From a virus: a stretch of 64,000 bases of DNA. The stretch spans positions 1 through 64,000 of IMG/VR virus record IMGVR_UViG_3300020057_000496. One strand, written 5' to 3'. A program made the position numbers and the translations under genes. This document shows positions 1 to 15,201 of this stretch, in pieces; the first letter of the stretch is position 1; every line of letters starts with the position of its first letter. The notes below the pieces were generated by a model. That model had not been told where the DNA came from, did no database searches, and worked only from the letters and a program-made list of their open reading frames with translations.

Positions 1-2
1 GG

Positions 3-4675
<4,673 letters not shown>

Positions 4676-4676
<1 letters not shown>

Positions 4677-5533
4677 TGGCCGTATATAAGTTTCTTGACA
4701 TTCCAAGTGCGGCCTCCTTCGAGAATTTCATTCTTAGTTCGAATATAATTTCAGTTACGAACGAAAATAAACTACATCCGGCGAAAAACCTACTGGACCC
4801 CATCAAGTCTAATACGTACCGAACCACGAGCGTCTTCAACGAACGTAACGGATATTTTCAGATAGTTTTCGACTTGGGGTCAGCCAGGCTCCCGACAGTT
4901 TTGGCAATTGTCAATTCGAACATAACGAAAATAACCGGCAGCGGCGCGTACCTCATAGGGGCAACCAACCAGGCCCTGACCACCAGTACTATTGTCTACG
5001 ATGCTTTTCCGCTTTACCAGACGCATACCGGCGTGTTGCGGTGGTACCTGGATACTCCGTCAACGAACCCTCCGGGCGTTGCCAAGCGATACTGGGGCTT
5101 TCGGATGTATCCGAACGACTGGGGGAATAGCTTCACGGGGGACAGCTATTTCGAGTTCGGGAATATATGGCTAGGGGATTACGTAGAGATCAAACATAAC
5201 TACGGCAGTAGCATTTCGCAGTCCGATACGTCAATGAAATCCCTTTCGTTCGGTGGGGCCACTTACGTGGACGAAAATCGACTTGGCCATAAAGTCTCGC
5301 TAAGTATGTCGCTGGTACCGCGCCTGGTTCGTAACGACGTAGTCGCGGGATTCAAGACATACCGGAAAAGTTCACATATTCTATTAGATTTCGAACCATA
5401 CGTGAATGACGTAACGTCCTTAGTTGGCGGACACAACGCTTACTACGGGAAGCTAGGTAACTCCATTAAAAGTTCGATTCAATTCTCTGGTCATGCTGAC
5501 ATGTTCGTTACATTCAATGAGGCGCTAGCTTAA
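4676..5533 (+). CDS. Distal tail / baseplate-type protein (short paralogue)
   Basis: Starts at the ATG of a TAATG junction with the tape-measure stop, indicating translational coupling. It is 285 residues, rich in beta-strand-type sequence, with no signal peptide. The N-terminal half (motif near FDLGSARLPTVLAIVNSN) and the C-terminal half (LGDYVEI, later FSGHADMFVTF) align by eye with the two ends of the next gene, so the two are paralogues. The fold looks like a discoidin or jelly-roll binding domain followed by a C-terminal beta domain, but that is inference. Its position between tape measure and fibre genes points to a tail-tip structural protein. No enzymatic motif is visible. Confidence 0.6.
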
Positions 5534-7965
5534 TGGCGGGGTTCGTCAACCCGGTCTCTGGGGCGATTCTGTGGGACAACTTCCTGGCCGATACCGGAGT
5601 GTCCGTAATCTCGTCTCCGTCAAATCTATCGACACTGACGCCTAAAAAGAACCTCCTAGTCCAGAATCGTGCATCCGTCGTCCTCTTGACCAGTAACGCT
5701 GGCGGGTCGTTTGTGTTCGATCTTGGATATGCTCGTCGCCCCAGGGCCGTAGCCTTCGTTGACAATAACGCCGTTATTTCCGGGGTGTCGAGTGCTAATC
5801 AGTGGTCACTGGTAGGGGCCGACGACAGTGGTATGTCGGCGAATGTTGTCTCGTGGCAATTTTCTCTTTACAGTAATGACGTAACACGTTTTTATATTGG
5901 ACCAGACACGCTCGCTGGGTATAGCACGTTCTCGACCGGCAACGACATAGGGGTCGGAATTAACACGGACAGTGTAGGTAGGATAATCATAGGGAGTCGT
6001 GTGTCCGGGTTCTTCCGTGAGATCAGGTTCCTTTCGGACGGGGAGCTAGATACATCATTCGGCAGTGGCAACGGCTACGTAGATACGGCCATGACCGGGA
6101 CTACCGAGCTGATGTATTACGAATTTAAGGATTCTGCCGGCAGGCGCGTCGCCGTCGGCAGTAGTGTGGTTGACGATACTGTCGTGAGCGACGCTGGACT
6201 AAATCTAATGTTCGGCGGAACTGGAGTCGAGATAGACGGCGGCAGCGACCTCTATATGGGGGCGACTGTTGACCCAACACGCGAGGCGGTATGGATTCCC
6301 CTGCCTAGCGTCTCGATAACACAGTTTTATGTCGCGTCGAGCCTGGCGCCGGGGACGGGCGAAACATACGTCTTTACGGTCTACAAGAATGCGGACGCGA
6401 CGGCAATGGCGGCAACCATCTCTAGTTCGGGGACTTCGTCGAGCTACACTGGATCAATTGCCTTTGCCGCAGGTGACAAGTTCTCTGTTAGAATCGTTTC
6501 GTCGGCAGGTGCGAGCACTGGTTTCGTGACATACTCGGCAAGTGCCGGAGAAACGGCTGCGTCGGCCGGCACTAAGGGTTTGATTGGCGTTTTTAGTAAC
6601 GACGGCACTCTCGATACCGCATTTCATGTTGACGGACAGAATACCTTCACCGTTTCCGCCGACGCATTCGTGTACGCAAAACACGGCGTCCAGCAAACTA
6701 CCGGTCACTACGTAGTGACCGGCTCGCACGGCAGTAGTTCCTCTAGTTCGTATTTCTTTTTCTATCGCTGTACCTCCACTGGCGGGACTGAGACCAATCT
6801 GGCGGACCTGTCATTTTCGTTGACTCCGTTTACCGCTACCGGTGGGGCGGTAGATTCCAACGATAAGCCGCTCATCATTGGAACAAGCGGAGGCCTGTTT
6901 ACCTCGGCGAAGATGGCGATCGCTCGCGCGCTTAGTAACATAACGGCGCTGGACACTACGTTCAGTGGAGACGGAAAATACGAACATCAATTCAATCTTT
7001 CCGTCCTTAATATAACTATCGGCGAGGCCCTAGCAATCCAGAGTGATGGTAAAATCGTAGCAGTAGGGAGCACTTTAGTAGACAACGTCACGGATGGGAG
7101 TATCTCTCTTGCTTGGGGGGTCATTAGACTTACGTCGGCCGGAGTTCTGGATACTTCCTTTGCTACGAACGGGGAGTTTGTCTACAACTGGGGAACGGGG
7201 GGTCAGGCTAAGTGCGTCGTAATACTGAGTGACGGATCGATCCTCATAGGCGGGTCGGGTGTCCTTAACGGCGTCCCGTGTATTGCTTTGATCAAACTAA
7301 AATCTTCCGGCCTCATCGACACGTCATTTGGTGATAATGGAGTAGCGACATTGTCGGCTGGGGCAGCTAATGCATATATTGAGGCGATACATATTCTTTC
7401 TACCGGTAAAATACTGTGCACGGGGGTATTCGAGAGCTACCTGGATGTAAGTAACAGCGTATTCGTCGCACGATTCAACTCTGACGGATCACTGGACTCT
7501 ACGTTCGCGGCCGACGGGCCGAACGCCGGGCGTCGTTATTGGCAGTTGAACATCGGGACAACTAATTCAAGTCCGGCACACGGCAAGGTTGGCTATTTCT
7601 TCTTGGGTGACTATGTCGATATCAGGCCAGAGCCGGGGGCTACTGTTACATACAGTGATGAAAGTAACGTTTTCGAGACAAGAGCGGGTGTAGAATACTG
7701 CGACATTATGCCAATCTCGCGCGACTGTGATTTCGCCATCGAAGATGCCACTAAGGCTGAATTGACAGCCTTGCGGACAATGGCAAAGAGTGTCGGCAAT
7801 CACAGGCCGATTATACTTGACTTAATGGCGAATTCAGGGAATAATGAAGACGTCCAGACAGGAACAATTTACGGACACCTAGATAAGTCCGGTTACTTCA
7901 GTATAGACCTACGAGCCGCCCAGACGGACAACATCAAGATCAAAGTAAAAGAATCCACCGAGTAA
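5533..7965 (+). CDS. Tail-tip protein with inserted delta-60 repeat domain
   Basis: 810 residues, again starting at a TAATG overlap. Residues about 1-135 (FDLGYARRPRAVAFVDNN) and about 665-810 (FLGDYVDIRP, HRPIILDLMAN) match the two halves of the upstream 285-residue protein. Between them lie roughly 530 residues containing at least six copies of the delta-60 motif (L-D-T-S-F-G-x-N-G type) near residues 170, 358, 472, 538, 594 and 653. Delta-60 repeats are predicted to build beta-propellers and are found in secreted bacterial proteins. The simplest reading is a tail-tip protein that acquired a propeller-like domain, perhaps for receptor or glycan contact. The paralogy and repeats are seen directly; the receptor role is inference. 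Confidence 0.65.
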   Translation: MAGFVNPVSGAILWDNFLADTGVSVISSPSNLSTLTPKKNLLVQNRASVVLLTSNAGGSFVFDLGYARRPRAVAFVDNNAVISGVSSANQWSLVGADDSGMSANVVSWQFSLYSNDVTRFYIGPDTLAGYSTFSTGNDIGVGINTDSVGRIIIGSRVSGFFREIRFLSDGELDTSFGSGNGYVDTAMTGTTELMYYEFKDSAGRRVAVGSSVVDDTVVSDAGLNLMFGGTGVEIDGGSDLYMGATVDPTREAVWIPLPSVSITQFYVASSLAPGTGETYVFTVYKNADATAMAATISSSGTSSSYTGSIAFAAGDKFSVRIVSSAGASTGFVTYSASAGETAASAGTKGLIGVFSNDGTLDTAFHVDGQNTFTVSADAFVYAKHGVQQTTGHYVVTGSHGSSSSSSYFFFYRCTSTGGTETNLADLSFSLTPFTATGGAVDSNDKPLIIGTSGGLFTSAKMAIARALSNITALDTTFSGDGKYEHQFNLSVLNITIGEALAIQSDGKIVAVGSTLVDNVTDGSISLAWGVIRLTSAGVLDTSFATNGEFVYNWGTGGQAKCVVILSDGSILIGGSGVLNGVPCIALIKLKSSGLIDTSFGDNGVATLSAGAANAYIEAIHILSTGKILCTGVFESYLDVSNSVFVARFNSDGSLDSTFAADGPNAGRRYWQLNIGTTNSSPAHGKVGYFFLGDYVDIRPEPGATVTYSDESNVFETRAGVEYCDIMPISRDCDFAIEDATKAELTALRTMAKSVGNHRPIILDLMANSGNNEDVQTGTIYGHLDKSGYFSIDLRAAQTDNIKIKVKESTE

Positions 7966-10900
7966 ATGTCTCAAAAATACAACGTCTTCTATTCATCTCA
8001 GGACAGCATTCATACTGAATGTTTTAGGTTTAGCCTTTCGTCGGCTGAGTCGTTTACCCCCGAACCACAGGGGGTAAGTATAGAAATTACGAGCATCCCG
8101 ACAGGGAATTACGCCGGGCAGTACGTGGTCGTCGCAAAGTCCGGCCTACCTACTTGGTACGGCGTAGTAACGCACCAAGTAGACGCAACACATCTGTACG
8201 TAGTCCCTATTCAGTCAAGCGCAGATACCGGGAATATATTCCAGGCATACGCAAGCCCCACCACCGTCACTAGCGAGAAACAACCGCACGTCACGCTCAG
8301 TATAGACCTGTCGGACGCGCCGGACGGCACGTATACGTACGTCATCGCCGGGTCGTGCTCGATAGCTAGTTCGAAGTCTGGAAGTGGCGGTGTTGTCAGG
8401 CCGTCCTTCTTACGGAATTGCAAGCCGGGGGATATCTTTTCTAACGACGAACCGCGCTTCCTGGGGCGCTATCACTTCAATAACGGCTCGTACGTCGCGT
8501 CCCGCGAGACGCTTGAGGACACTTACCTCTATAATATCGCCCATTCGGTCACGCTTGCTGCTGGCAGCGTAACTGAATTCCATATCGCGGCCGAAGCCAC
8601 ATCGACCTCGGTGGGGTCGTGCTGGTTGCGTCAAGGCCGACTTGCGGCGTTCCGTGTCGGGGCAAAGCAAGAAGTAGATGGAAGTCTTGACACTACCGGG
8701 GTCAGTTCGTCTGGTGGCTGGGTAGTCGGATCGACAATCACGTTGAGTTCGACTGACGACTACATGATCCTGGCATGTGCTGCCGGCGGACACGGCTCCA
8801 TTGCCGTCGGTGGTTGTCAGATGAGACTGACCATCGGCGGCGTTACCTGGCAAGAAGTTACCTTTCTACCACCAGCAACGAATTCACTTATCTCGTTTGG
8901 CGCCTGGATTTGGCGACCGGCCCTTGCGTCTGGTACGGTCTTGGATCTCTCCGTTAATAACGCCGGAAGTGATACTGCGACTATGGACAGGATGTATCTG
9001 GTTGCTATTCCGATGTCCGGACAAACTGGGTACGGGTTTGACTATTCCTCTAGTGGGTTCTTGTCATCTCATAATTTTACAGATACGAACTCCACGAGTA
9101 CGCTGATATGGAATGAGGGGATTGCTTCCGGCACACATACCCCCGTTAATCGTAAATATATCGAAGTTATTAATACGAACGTACGTAAGGCTGCCGGTGA
9201 CAATCGGGCGTTTGCTCGTCCTGTTTTCCGAGACGGACTATCTACGGGCGTCGCCGACCGTGGATATGTTGGTCCAGGCATAGCGCAATGGAAGGGGTTC
9301 TGGTTTGCACGAACAAATCCTTACCTGGCCGGAACCACGACTAATGCAATCGAAACTCGTGCGGCCGTAGACGACGGTAACAATGTTAAATTAACGAATA
9401 CATTTTTCCTATTCCTGCCGGAATATGGCGAACTAATTCCAGACGAGCTAACGCCGACGACGATCATTGCCGACGTAGAGTCCGGCCTGCAGTTCAAGTC
9501 GTGGAACCTGCATACCACGAGCGTTTATAAGCGGATTATTGCGGACATAGCGTTGGTCTCGCGCGTCCTCCGGAACACGGCCGAGCTGACGGAGCTGGCA
9601 ACGAAGCCGGTTGATGCAGCAGCCTGGAGTAGTACCGCCACTGACTCTTGGTATTGGGATCTCGGCGAGATGACGATATACGTCAAGGTCGCCTCGTCTC
9701 CGGCAAATGACGATCAAACATTGATTGTCGTGGCGCTGGACACCTACGGCCGTACGTCAGAAATCCTTTACGACACGGACGGAACGTTGATTCCTTATGA
9801 ATCCAGGCTCCAGAGGATTCCGGGCCTACAGCAGGACGTTCAGGCGCGCGGGACGCAGAGTCAGACCTCCAGTACTCTCGGATCTATTGTTATTTCGGCG
9901 GCTGACAGAAAGTTCGATAAGAGAATTACTAGCCGCATCTACGAGGGCCTGCGAGTAACTGTCCGACGTGGGTACTCTTCGCTGTCCAAGAGTCTCGACG
10001 GGTTCCATGTAATCGCGAAAGGCATCATGGGGATGCCCAGGATGGACACGAGCAGGCTAGAGCTAAAACTCTACGATACCGGCGTAATTCTAAATCGGGC
10101 ACTGGACGATACGACGATCTCTGTCTATCGCGGAGCCGTACAGACGGTAGGCCAGGCACTGCCGGTCATCTACGGAACTCTGAAGCGCGTCCCGGCATTC
10201 CGGGTAACGCATTTCGGCACGCCCGTTAATGGCATTACCAAGAATACATATAAGATAGCGTCGCATTACCTGAAAAGTATAGATGCAATGTACCTGAACG
10301 GCACAACCTCTACGGCGACGACGATGACGAACACCTATCCAGCTAGCGCCGCCTTTACTGGTGTCTTATATGATTCGGGGGCTACGGACAACGGTTGGAA
10401 CGCCGACGTTGTATACGTTGATGTGACTGGCCATACATCCGATAATGTATATACCGGAACGCTCATGCAGAACCCCGGAGACATCGCCAAGCACCTCCTG
10501 CAGAACTACCCCCGTGTCAAGTCCGACCAGGTTGGCGGATTTGCAACTACGGACGTTATCACTTCCGGTCCTACCATAACGGCCGCAGTGTTCAATATCA
10601 ACGTAGCTAGCAGCGCGGCGTTCTCGATTGGGGACGTCATAAAGATTCGTGAGGGTGCGAACTCCAATCGGTGCTATGTTTACGCCAAGCCCAGCGGTGT
10701 ATCAATTAGTGTAGCAACTTTGTATTATACCGATGACGCCGCCGTGGGGACGGCGTATACGACGGCGGCCGACGTAGATCTCGTTGAGAAGTCCGGCGGG
10801 ATGGCGAGTACGATGCTCCATACCGAATCGTTCCGGCTCCTGGACCGGAAGTGGCGCAAGAAGCTTTCGGCTGGATTTCTTGTCCGCCGGTCCCCTCCCC

Positions 10901-13900
10901 TAATTGGGGCATTCCTGACCGACAGTGAGTCCGTCTCGGCGGCGCTGAACAAGATCGCCAGCTATACGTTTTCGTACTGGTACGTCAATCGACTGGGGCG
11001 TGTTGCAATGGGCGTCTCGGATTTTGACGCGTCGAACGAAATAGAGAATCCGGGATTTGAGGACTTCCCGAGTGTCTCGACTCACCCGTTCAGGGGCCTG
11101 AATAACATAGACGGCCGCACTGCGCAGGGTATCTTGACGCTTACGGCAAACAAGAAGTTCGAAGGACTGTTTTCACTCAAGCTCGAAAATAAAACGGGCA
11201 ACTTCGAGGCTAATCCAAACGCACGGCACCTAGCTCCCGTCTCGATGCCACGTAGTGGCCTGTATGCCGTAACGGCATTAGTTGCGCTGGATACCGGGAA
11301 CGGCCAGGCAGTAAGGCTGGGCATCTCTGGGCCGGGAGACAGCCGAAACGTAGCAGTGTCAGCCCCGGTCCAGGCCGTATCCGAAGAATGGCGTCGAGTC
11401 ACGACGTACATCGATACCGGGCGAGGGAATGCCGGGACTGGGGTCATCCGCGCTTACGTCTATAATCCGGCCCCGATTGCGCCACCGACGATCCAGGGGG
11501 TTACATTAACTCATTGGCTTAAGGCAGACGAGCCTAATTCTACATTCGAACTGCCTAAAGATAACGCCATTATGGATAATTGGTACAACAAGGGCAGCGT
11601 CGGCGGAAGTTTCGTGAAGGGCACAGGCAGTGCCCCACGTTATGTTCTCGACTACTGCCTTGGCCGTCCGGGCATTAGGTTCGATTCGGTCATCGATACG
11701 ATGCTTCAGTATACGACTGGGCCAACCTCCCAGTATACACTATTTTTGGTATATTCCTTGAGTGATACCTACTCAGATGCGCGCCGGGTAGCCTTCGGTG
11801 GGATTGGGGCCGGCGCTAATGATCTCTACCTTGGCGTAAAGAGCGGAGTTCCGAACTACACGCTTGAAGTAACTGACGGGACCGCCAGCACGACTACCAG
11901 CGATACGATCACGGCAAATGTTAATATCCTGAAGGTGCATACCGTCAGGGTCTCGGCGACTGGTCTTCAGTACTGGCTGAATGGAGTCTCGGCCGGGACG
12001 CAGACTCAGACGCCCGTCCTGGACATTGTGATGCAGATAGGTAACTCCGCAAGCGGGCTCAACGGTGTCGTCTGTGAATTAATGATTTACAACAAGGCGC
12101 TCAGCGCGGCGAACAGGCGAGCCGTTGAGTCCTATTTAAAACAGAAATACGGCATAGACGCGGCGTCTATTTACATCGACAACGTCGAGGTAACTCCGAT
12201 TGCCGGAGTGATCGACGACATTAACGCAGACTCACTGCCACTGGAATTCCGTGACGAGATCTACCCGGAAGTTCGGGTAACGTTCGACGTTAATCTACAA
12301 GATACTGGGCGGGCCATTGCGACTTTCGTCTCGGATACTTCCGCAAAGGGGTTAACGACTGCCGTAAGTGAAGGAAAAAACGCCATACTGACCTCCGCTC
12401 AACTTGATCTTGGCACGCCTACCCTTGTCGATTCGGCGTCCGCCGGTGGCGTTGGGGCCGCGCTGGTCGCCTACTTCGGGCGTCTCCGGTATTTTATCAA
12501 AATCAAGACGATCTGTCCCTATGACTTCATTCCGGACGTTGGGATGAAGCTACTTGACATCGGGATGACGCGACTGCCTACCACGAACGACGGCTATCCG
12601 TTGTTTTCGATCACAATGGTAGACTACAACGAAGAGAATGCCGTCCAGTTAGGGCTGGAAGTCGAGGCACAAGTGGACCCCATCATGGACAGGGGTAATA
12701 TTGTCCAGGACAGCCTGCCGCTAGGGGCCGTCTTCGTTACGCTGGACACGCTGGCCACGCCTACTTACGTTACGAGTTTACAGTTTCAAGAAATCCTTGA
12801 ACTTAGTGACAGATTCGTCATGGGGGACTCGGCGACTGACATGATAACGGAGCGCGGGGACCTTTTCCATACACATACGCTTTCGCACAGCCATAATATC
12901 GCGAGCCATTTACATACATTTACAATCGACTCAGTCGGCACCGAATCGGTCCTATGGGGAGATTACGACGCGCGTAACCTATTCGGGCTTGCTGCGTCTG
13001 CTGCGCGAGGATTAGATTCCGGTAGCCATACGCATTCCGGCTCCGGTTCTGGGTACAGCACCGACCTGGCTAGCGGCAACAGTGGACTCGCTACGACTAC
13101 CTTGACGTCTATCCCCGGAACGATCCTTCCGGCGTTTATTCGTGCTCGTTTTATGCGACATAATTACGACGCGGGGCTTTCGACAACTTATCTTCCGACG
13201 ACAATCTACTGTATGTTCGAGTCAGGCACTCTTCCGACAGGATGGACAAGGAAAGCTGAATTCAACGGATATTACTTGCGCGGCGCGACCACGGAGACCG
13301 CCATCGTTGCGAGCGCGACCAGCGCGACCTTCACGCCGACTGACACCGGCAGTACCTTGAGCCTTTCGACCCTGGCCGATATCCAGAAGATGAATCGTGG
13401 CAAGCGGTTGACCGTGACGAACACGACTTCGGGGACGAAGAAGTTCAACGTAGTCGTAGAATTCGTCGATGAGGCTACGTCAAGCGTAATAGTTTACCCA
13501 CTGCACGAGTCCGGCGATACCGCTAACGTGGCAGTTCTTACTGCCAACACTACAGTTGCAGCCGATACGGAGATTGCCGGGACCACGTTCCCAACTGGCG
13601 GGGGTGCCGCACCTACCCATGACCACGGCGACAGTGTCGCGTCGCACACCCATGCCGCCCCACATCAACACGACATGACGGCGAATTTCTTATCGGATGG
13701 ACCTACTCCTTCAGTTGACATTATCGACGGACCGCAGAATCTTCTGGCGAACACCACTCACCAACATACCGTCACTGAAGGCCAGACCCCGAACACTACC
13801 GGTGGTAGTATCGGTAATGCGACAGGCGGAACGTTCACCGATACACAGTCCCAGCCGGACGGCTATGGTTTGATCTTCATGCAGTCTCCGGCAACGAACC

Positions 13901-14319
13901 GTCTTATTCCGACGGGTGCTATTATCTTCTTCGACGGAGCCGCCTGTCCGGCCGGCTATACGCACTTCGCCGCTGCCGACGATCTCTTGATTTACGGGAC
14001 TAGTGGAAGTACCGCTGCCGCCACTGTCGGTGGACACACGCATACCTTCACGGCAAACTCGCATACGTTCTCACACAATCACGGTGGCGCGATGACGCTA
14101 AGTACTGATCCAATGCTGGACCTGAGTGACGCACAAACTGGTAGCGTTGTGGAGGACACTACACATGCGAACGTTTCCCCATTTGGCCACAGCCACGACG
14201 TAACCGCGACCGTCGCGACAACCGCCCCCACCCTGGATGCAAAAACACTAGTGGCCACCAGTGCGGCGAATGTCAAGATACCACTACACAAGAAGCTCCT
14301 TTTATGTAAGAAGGATTAA
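7966..14319 (+). CDS. Giant tail fibre / baseplate protein with LamG-like and collar-like domains
   Basis: 2117 residues; the ATG follows the upstream TAA with no gap. The long N-terminal part is beta-rich and unrecognised. Residues about 1178-1405 resemble a LamG/concanavalin-A-like lectin domain (WLKAD near its start; MIYNKALSAANRRAVE near its end). The C-terminal third has three clusters of HxH motifs (about residues 1633, 1881 and 2023, for example THTLSHSHN and HTHTFTANSHTFSHNH) plus collar-type motifs such as FESGTLPTGW and FFDGAACPAGYTHF. In short tail fibres of the T4 gp12 type, HxH motifs bind metal along a trimeric fibre and collar domains lie near the tip. The protein is therefore a likely receptor-binding fibre or combined baseplate-fibre. 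Domain boundaries are approximate. Confidence 0.7.
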   Translation: MSQKYNVFYSSQDSIHTECFRFSLSSAESFTPEPQGVSIEITSIPTGNYAGQYVVVAKSGLPTWYGVVTHQVDATHLYVVPIQSSADTGNIFQAYASPTTVTSEKQPHVTLSIDLSDAPDGTYTYVIAGSCSIASSKSGSGGVVRPSFLRNCKPGDIFSNDEPRFLGRYHFNNGSYVASRETLEDTYLYNIAHSVTLAAGSVTEFHIAAEATSTSVGSCWLRQGRLAAFRVGAKQEVDGSLDTTGVSSSGGWVVGSTITLSSTDDYMILACAAGGHGSIAVGGCQMRLTIGGVTWQEVTFLPPATNSLISFGAWIWRPALASGTVLDLSVNNAGSDTATMDRMYLVAIPMSGQTGYGFDYSSSGFLSSHNFTDTNSTSTLIWNEGIASGTHTPVNRKYIEVINTNVRKAAGDNRAFARPVFRDGLSTGVADRGYVGPGIAQWKGFWFARTNPYLAGTTTNAIETRAAVDDGNNVKLTNTFFLFLPEYGELIPDELTPTTIIADVESGLQFKSWNLHTTSVYKRIIADIALVSRVLRNTAELTELATKPVDAAAWSSTATDSWYWDLGEMTIYVKVASSPANDDQTLIVVALDTYGRTSEILYDTDGTLIPYESRLQRIPGLQQDVQARGTQSQTSSTLGSIVISAADRKFDKRITSRIYEGLRVTVRRGYSSLSKSLDGFHVIAKGIMGMPRMDTSRLELKLYDTGVILNRALDDTTISVYRGAVQTVGQALPVIYGTLKRVPAFRVTHFGTPVNGITKNTYKIASHYLKSIDAMYLNGTTSTATTMTNTYPASAAFTGVLYDSGATDNGWNADVVYVDVTGHTSDNVYTGTLMQNPGDIAKHLLQNYPRVKSDQVGGFATTDVITSGPTITAAVFNINVASSAAFSIGDVIKIREGANSNRCYVYAKPSGVSISVATLYYTDDAAVGTAYTTAADVDLVEKSGGMASTMLHTESFRLLDRKWRKKLSAGFLVRRSPPLIGAFLTDSESVSAALNKIASYTFSYWYVNRLGRVAMGVSDFDASNEIENPGFEDFPSVSTHPFRGLNNIDGRTAQGILTLTANKKFEGLFSLKLENKTGNFEANPNARHLAPVSMPRSGLYAVTALVALDTGNGQAVRLGISGPGDSRNVAVSAPVQAVSEEWRRVTTYIDTGRGNAGTGVIRAYVYNPAPIAPPTIQGVTLTHWLKADEPNSTFELPKDNAIMDNWYNKGSVGGSFVKGTGSAPRYVLDYCLGRPGIRFDSVIDTMLQYTTGPTSQYTLFLVYSLSDTYSDARRVAFGGIGAGANDLYLGVKSGVPNYTLEVTDGTASTTTSDTITANVNILKVHTVRVSATGLQYWLNGVSAGTQTQTPVLDIVMQIGNSASGLNGVVCELMIYNKALSAANRRAVESYLKQKYGIDAASIYIDNVEVTPIAGVIDDINADSLPLEFRDEIYPEVRVTFDVNLQDTGRAIATFVSDTSAKGLTTAVSEGKNAILTSAQLDLGTPTLVDSASAGGVGAALVAYFGRLRYFIKIKTICPYDFIPDVGMKLLDIGMTRLPTTNDGYPLFSITMVDYNEENAVQLGLEVEAQVDPIMDRGNIVQDSLPLGAVFVTLDTLATPTYVTSLQFQEILELSDRFVMGDSATDMITERGDLFHTHTLSHSHNIASHLHTFTIDSVGTESVLWGDYDARNLFGLAASAARGLDSGSHTHSGSGSGYSTDLASGNSGLATTTLTSIPGTILPAFIRARFMRHNYDAGLSTTYLPTTIYCMFESGTLPTGWTRKAEFNGYYLRGATTETAIVASATSATFTPTDTGSTLSLSTLADIQKMNRGKRLTVTNTTSGTKKFNVVVEFVDEATSSVIVYPLHESGDTANVAVLTANTTVAADTEIAGTTFPTGGGAAPTHDHGDSVASHTHAAPHQHDMTANFLSDGPTPSVDIIDGPQNLLANTTHQHTVTEGQTPNTTGGSIGNATGGTFTDTQSQPDGYGLIFMQSPATNRLIPTGAIIFFDGAACPAGYTHFAAADDLLIYGTSGSTAAATVGGHTHTFTANSHTFSHNHGGAMTLSTDPMLDLSDAQTGSVVEDTTHANVSPFGHSHDVTATVATTAPTLDAKTLVATSAANVKIPLHKKLLLCKKD

Positions 14320-14322
14320 CAC

Positions 14323-14595
14323 ATGCGTTATATTTTTTATTACGAACACGGCTGCTTGGTTTGCTCCGAAGTCGAATCCGTCCTGGAAAGCTGGCTCCCT
14401 AAACAGTACCGTAAAATACGCTATAGTAAATCACATATACCCGGTAAGAGCGTTATTCACCTTCCGGACGGCCCGGAAGTTGTCGATTCCGAAACTATCC
14501 CGGCCGTGCCAGCACTTTACGACCAGGCTGCCCAGACACTTTACGTCGGGGACCGCAGTATCTATGGATTCCTACGGGTAGAAGGCGAGGCTTGA
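14323..14595 (+). CDS. Thioredoxin/glutaredoxin-like protein
   Basis: 90 residues, ATG three bases after the fibre gene stop. The N-terminus reads as a beta strand followed by a C-x-x-C redox site (HGCLVCSE, residues about 9-16), and a cis-Pro-type segment (IPAVPALYD) follows at about residue 62, as expected for a thioredoxin fold. A second relative lies at 15202-15555 with a phosphatase-like gene between them. Likely a small cytoplasmic oxidoreductase; whether it reduces a phage reductase, a virion protein or something else is not visible. Confidence 0.6.
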   Translation: MRYIFYYEHGCLVCSEVESVLESWLPKQYRKIRYSKSHIPGKSVIHLPDGPEVVDSETIPAVPALYDQAAQTLYVGDRSIYGFLRVEGEA

Positions 14596-14638
14596 ATCGT
14601 TGAACTTTCTGTCCGGACCGTGCCATACTGGAGGTGAA

Positions 14639-14686
14639 TTGACGAAAGCCGAGCGCAAGCAAATCGAGGCAGTCCTTGAGGACTGA
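14639..14686 (+). CDS. Possible 15-residue peptide
   Basis: A TTG start preceded by GGAGGTGAA at good spacing opens a 15-codon frame (TKAERKQIEAVLED after the start) ending in TGA. It lies in the 114 bp between the first thioredoxin-like gene and the phosphatase-like gene. The strong ribosome-binding site is the main support; the product is charged and probably helical. It could be a leader peptide or chance. Confidence 0.3.
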   Translation: MTKAERKQIEAVLED

Positions 14687-14709
14687 ACTCGACTCAATTC
14701 CGGTTAAAA

Positions 14710-15150
14710 ATGATCCAGAGAATAAACGTCTATAGCTATCTCGAAATGAGGGATGCCTTGCCGTTCCTTGCGGAGGACGCCAAGATAGTCGGTTGTGCCG
14801 ACACCGGCAACTTCCTTGCTCCGCTGTTCAGTTCGGACAGCCACAAGTTACTGCTTGTCTTCGACGACTGTCTGCCAGGTGCGGACCCGCAACTGCCGAT
14901 GAGCGCCGAGCAGGCGCTGCAGGTGGTTCGATATTTGTCTGAGTTGATAGACACGCGCGTACGCCACGACCTGCACGTACATTGTGTCGAAGGACAAGCC
15001 AGGAGTGCGGCTGTCGCCAAGGTCGCGGCATTTATGTCCGGGCTGGAGGCTAAGTACATCACGTCCACGAACCAACTTAACCCAAATCAACATGTCGAGA
15101 CGCTCCTCATAAGGGTCTATCGTGACGTGGTCGTAGGTGGCGTGGCTTGA
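14710..15150 (+). CDS. Tyrosine / dual-specificity phosphatase-like protein
   Basis: 146 residues. The signature H-C-x5-R-S (HCVEGQARSAA, residues about 91-101) is the catalytic P-loop of protein tyrosine phosphatases, in which the Cys attacks phosphotyrosine and the Arg binds phosphate. The preceding strand LHVH and the following helix fit the fold. The phage family is generally short, as here. It sits between two thioredoxin-like genes, which may or may not be meaningful (the catalytic Cys of this class is redox-sensitive). The fold is fairly sure; substrate unknown. Confidence 0.6.
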   Translation: MIQRINVYSYLEMRDALPFLAEDAKIVGCADTGNFLAPLFSSDSHKLLLVFDDCLPGADPQLPMSAEQALQVVRYLSELIDTRVRHDLHVHCVEGQARSAAVAKVAAFMSGLEAKYITSTNQLNPNQHVETLLIRVYRDVVVGGVA

Positions 15151-15201
15151 GTATTTTTTATTTCGAACCTCCTGATCAAAAATTGCGCCCTTGGTCACTT
15201 T

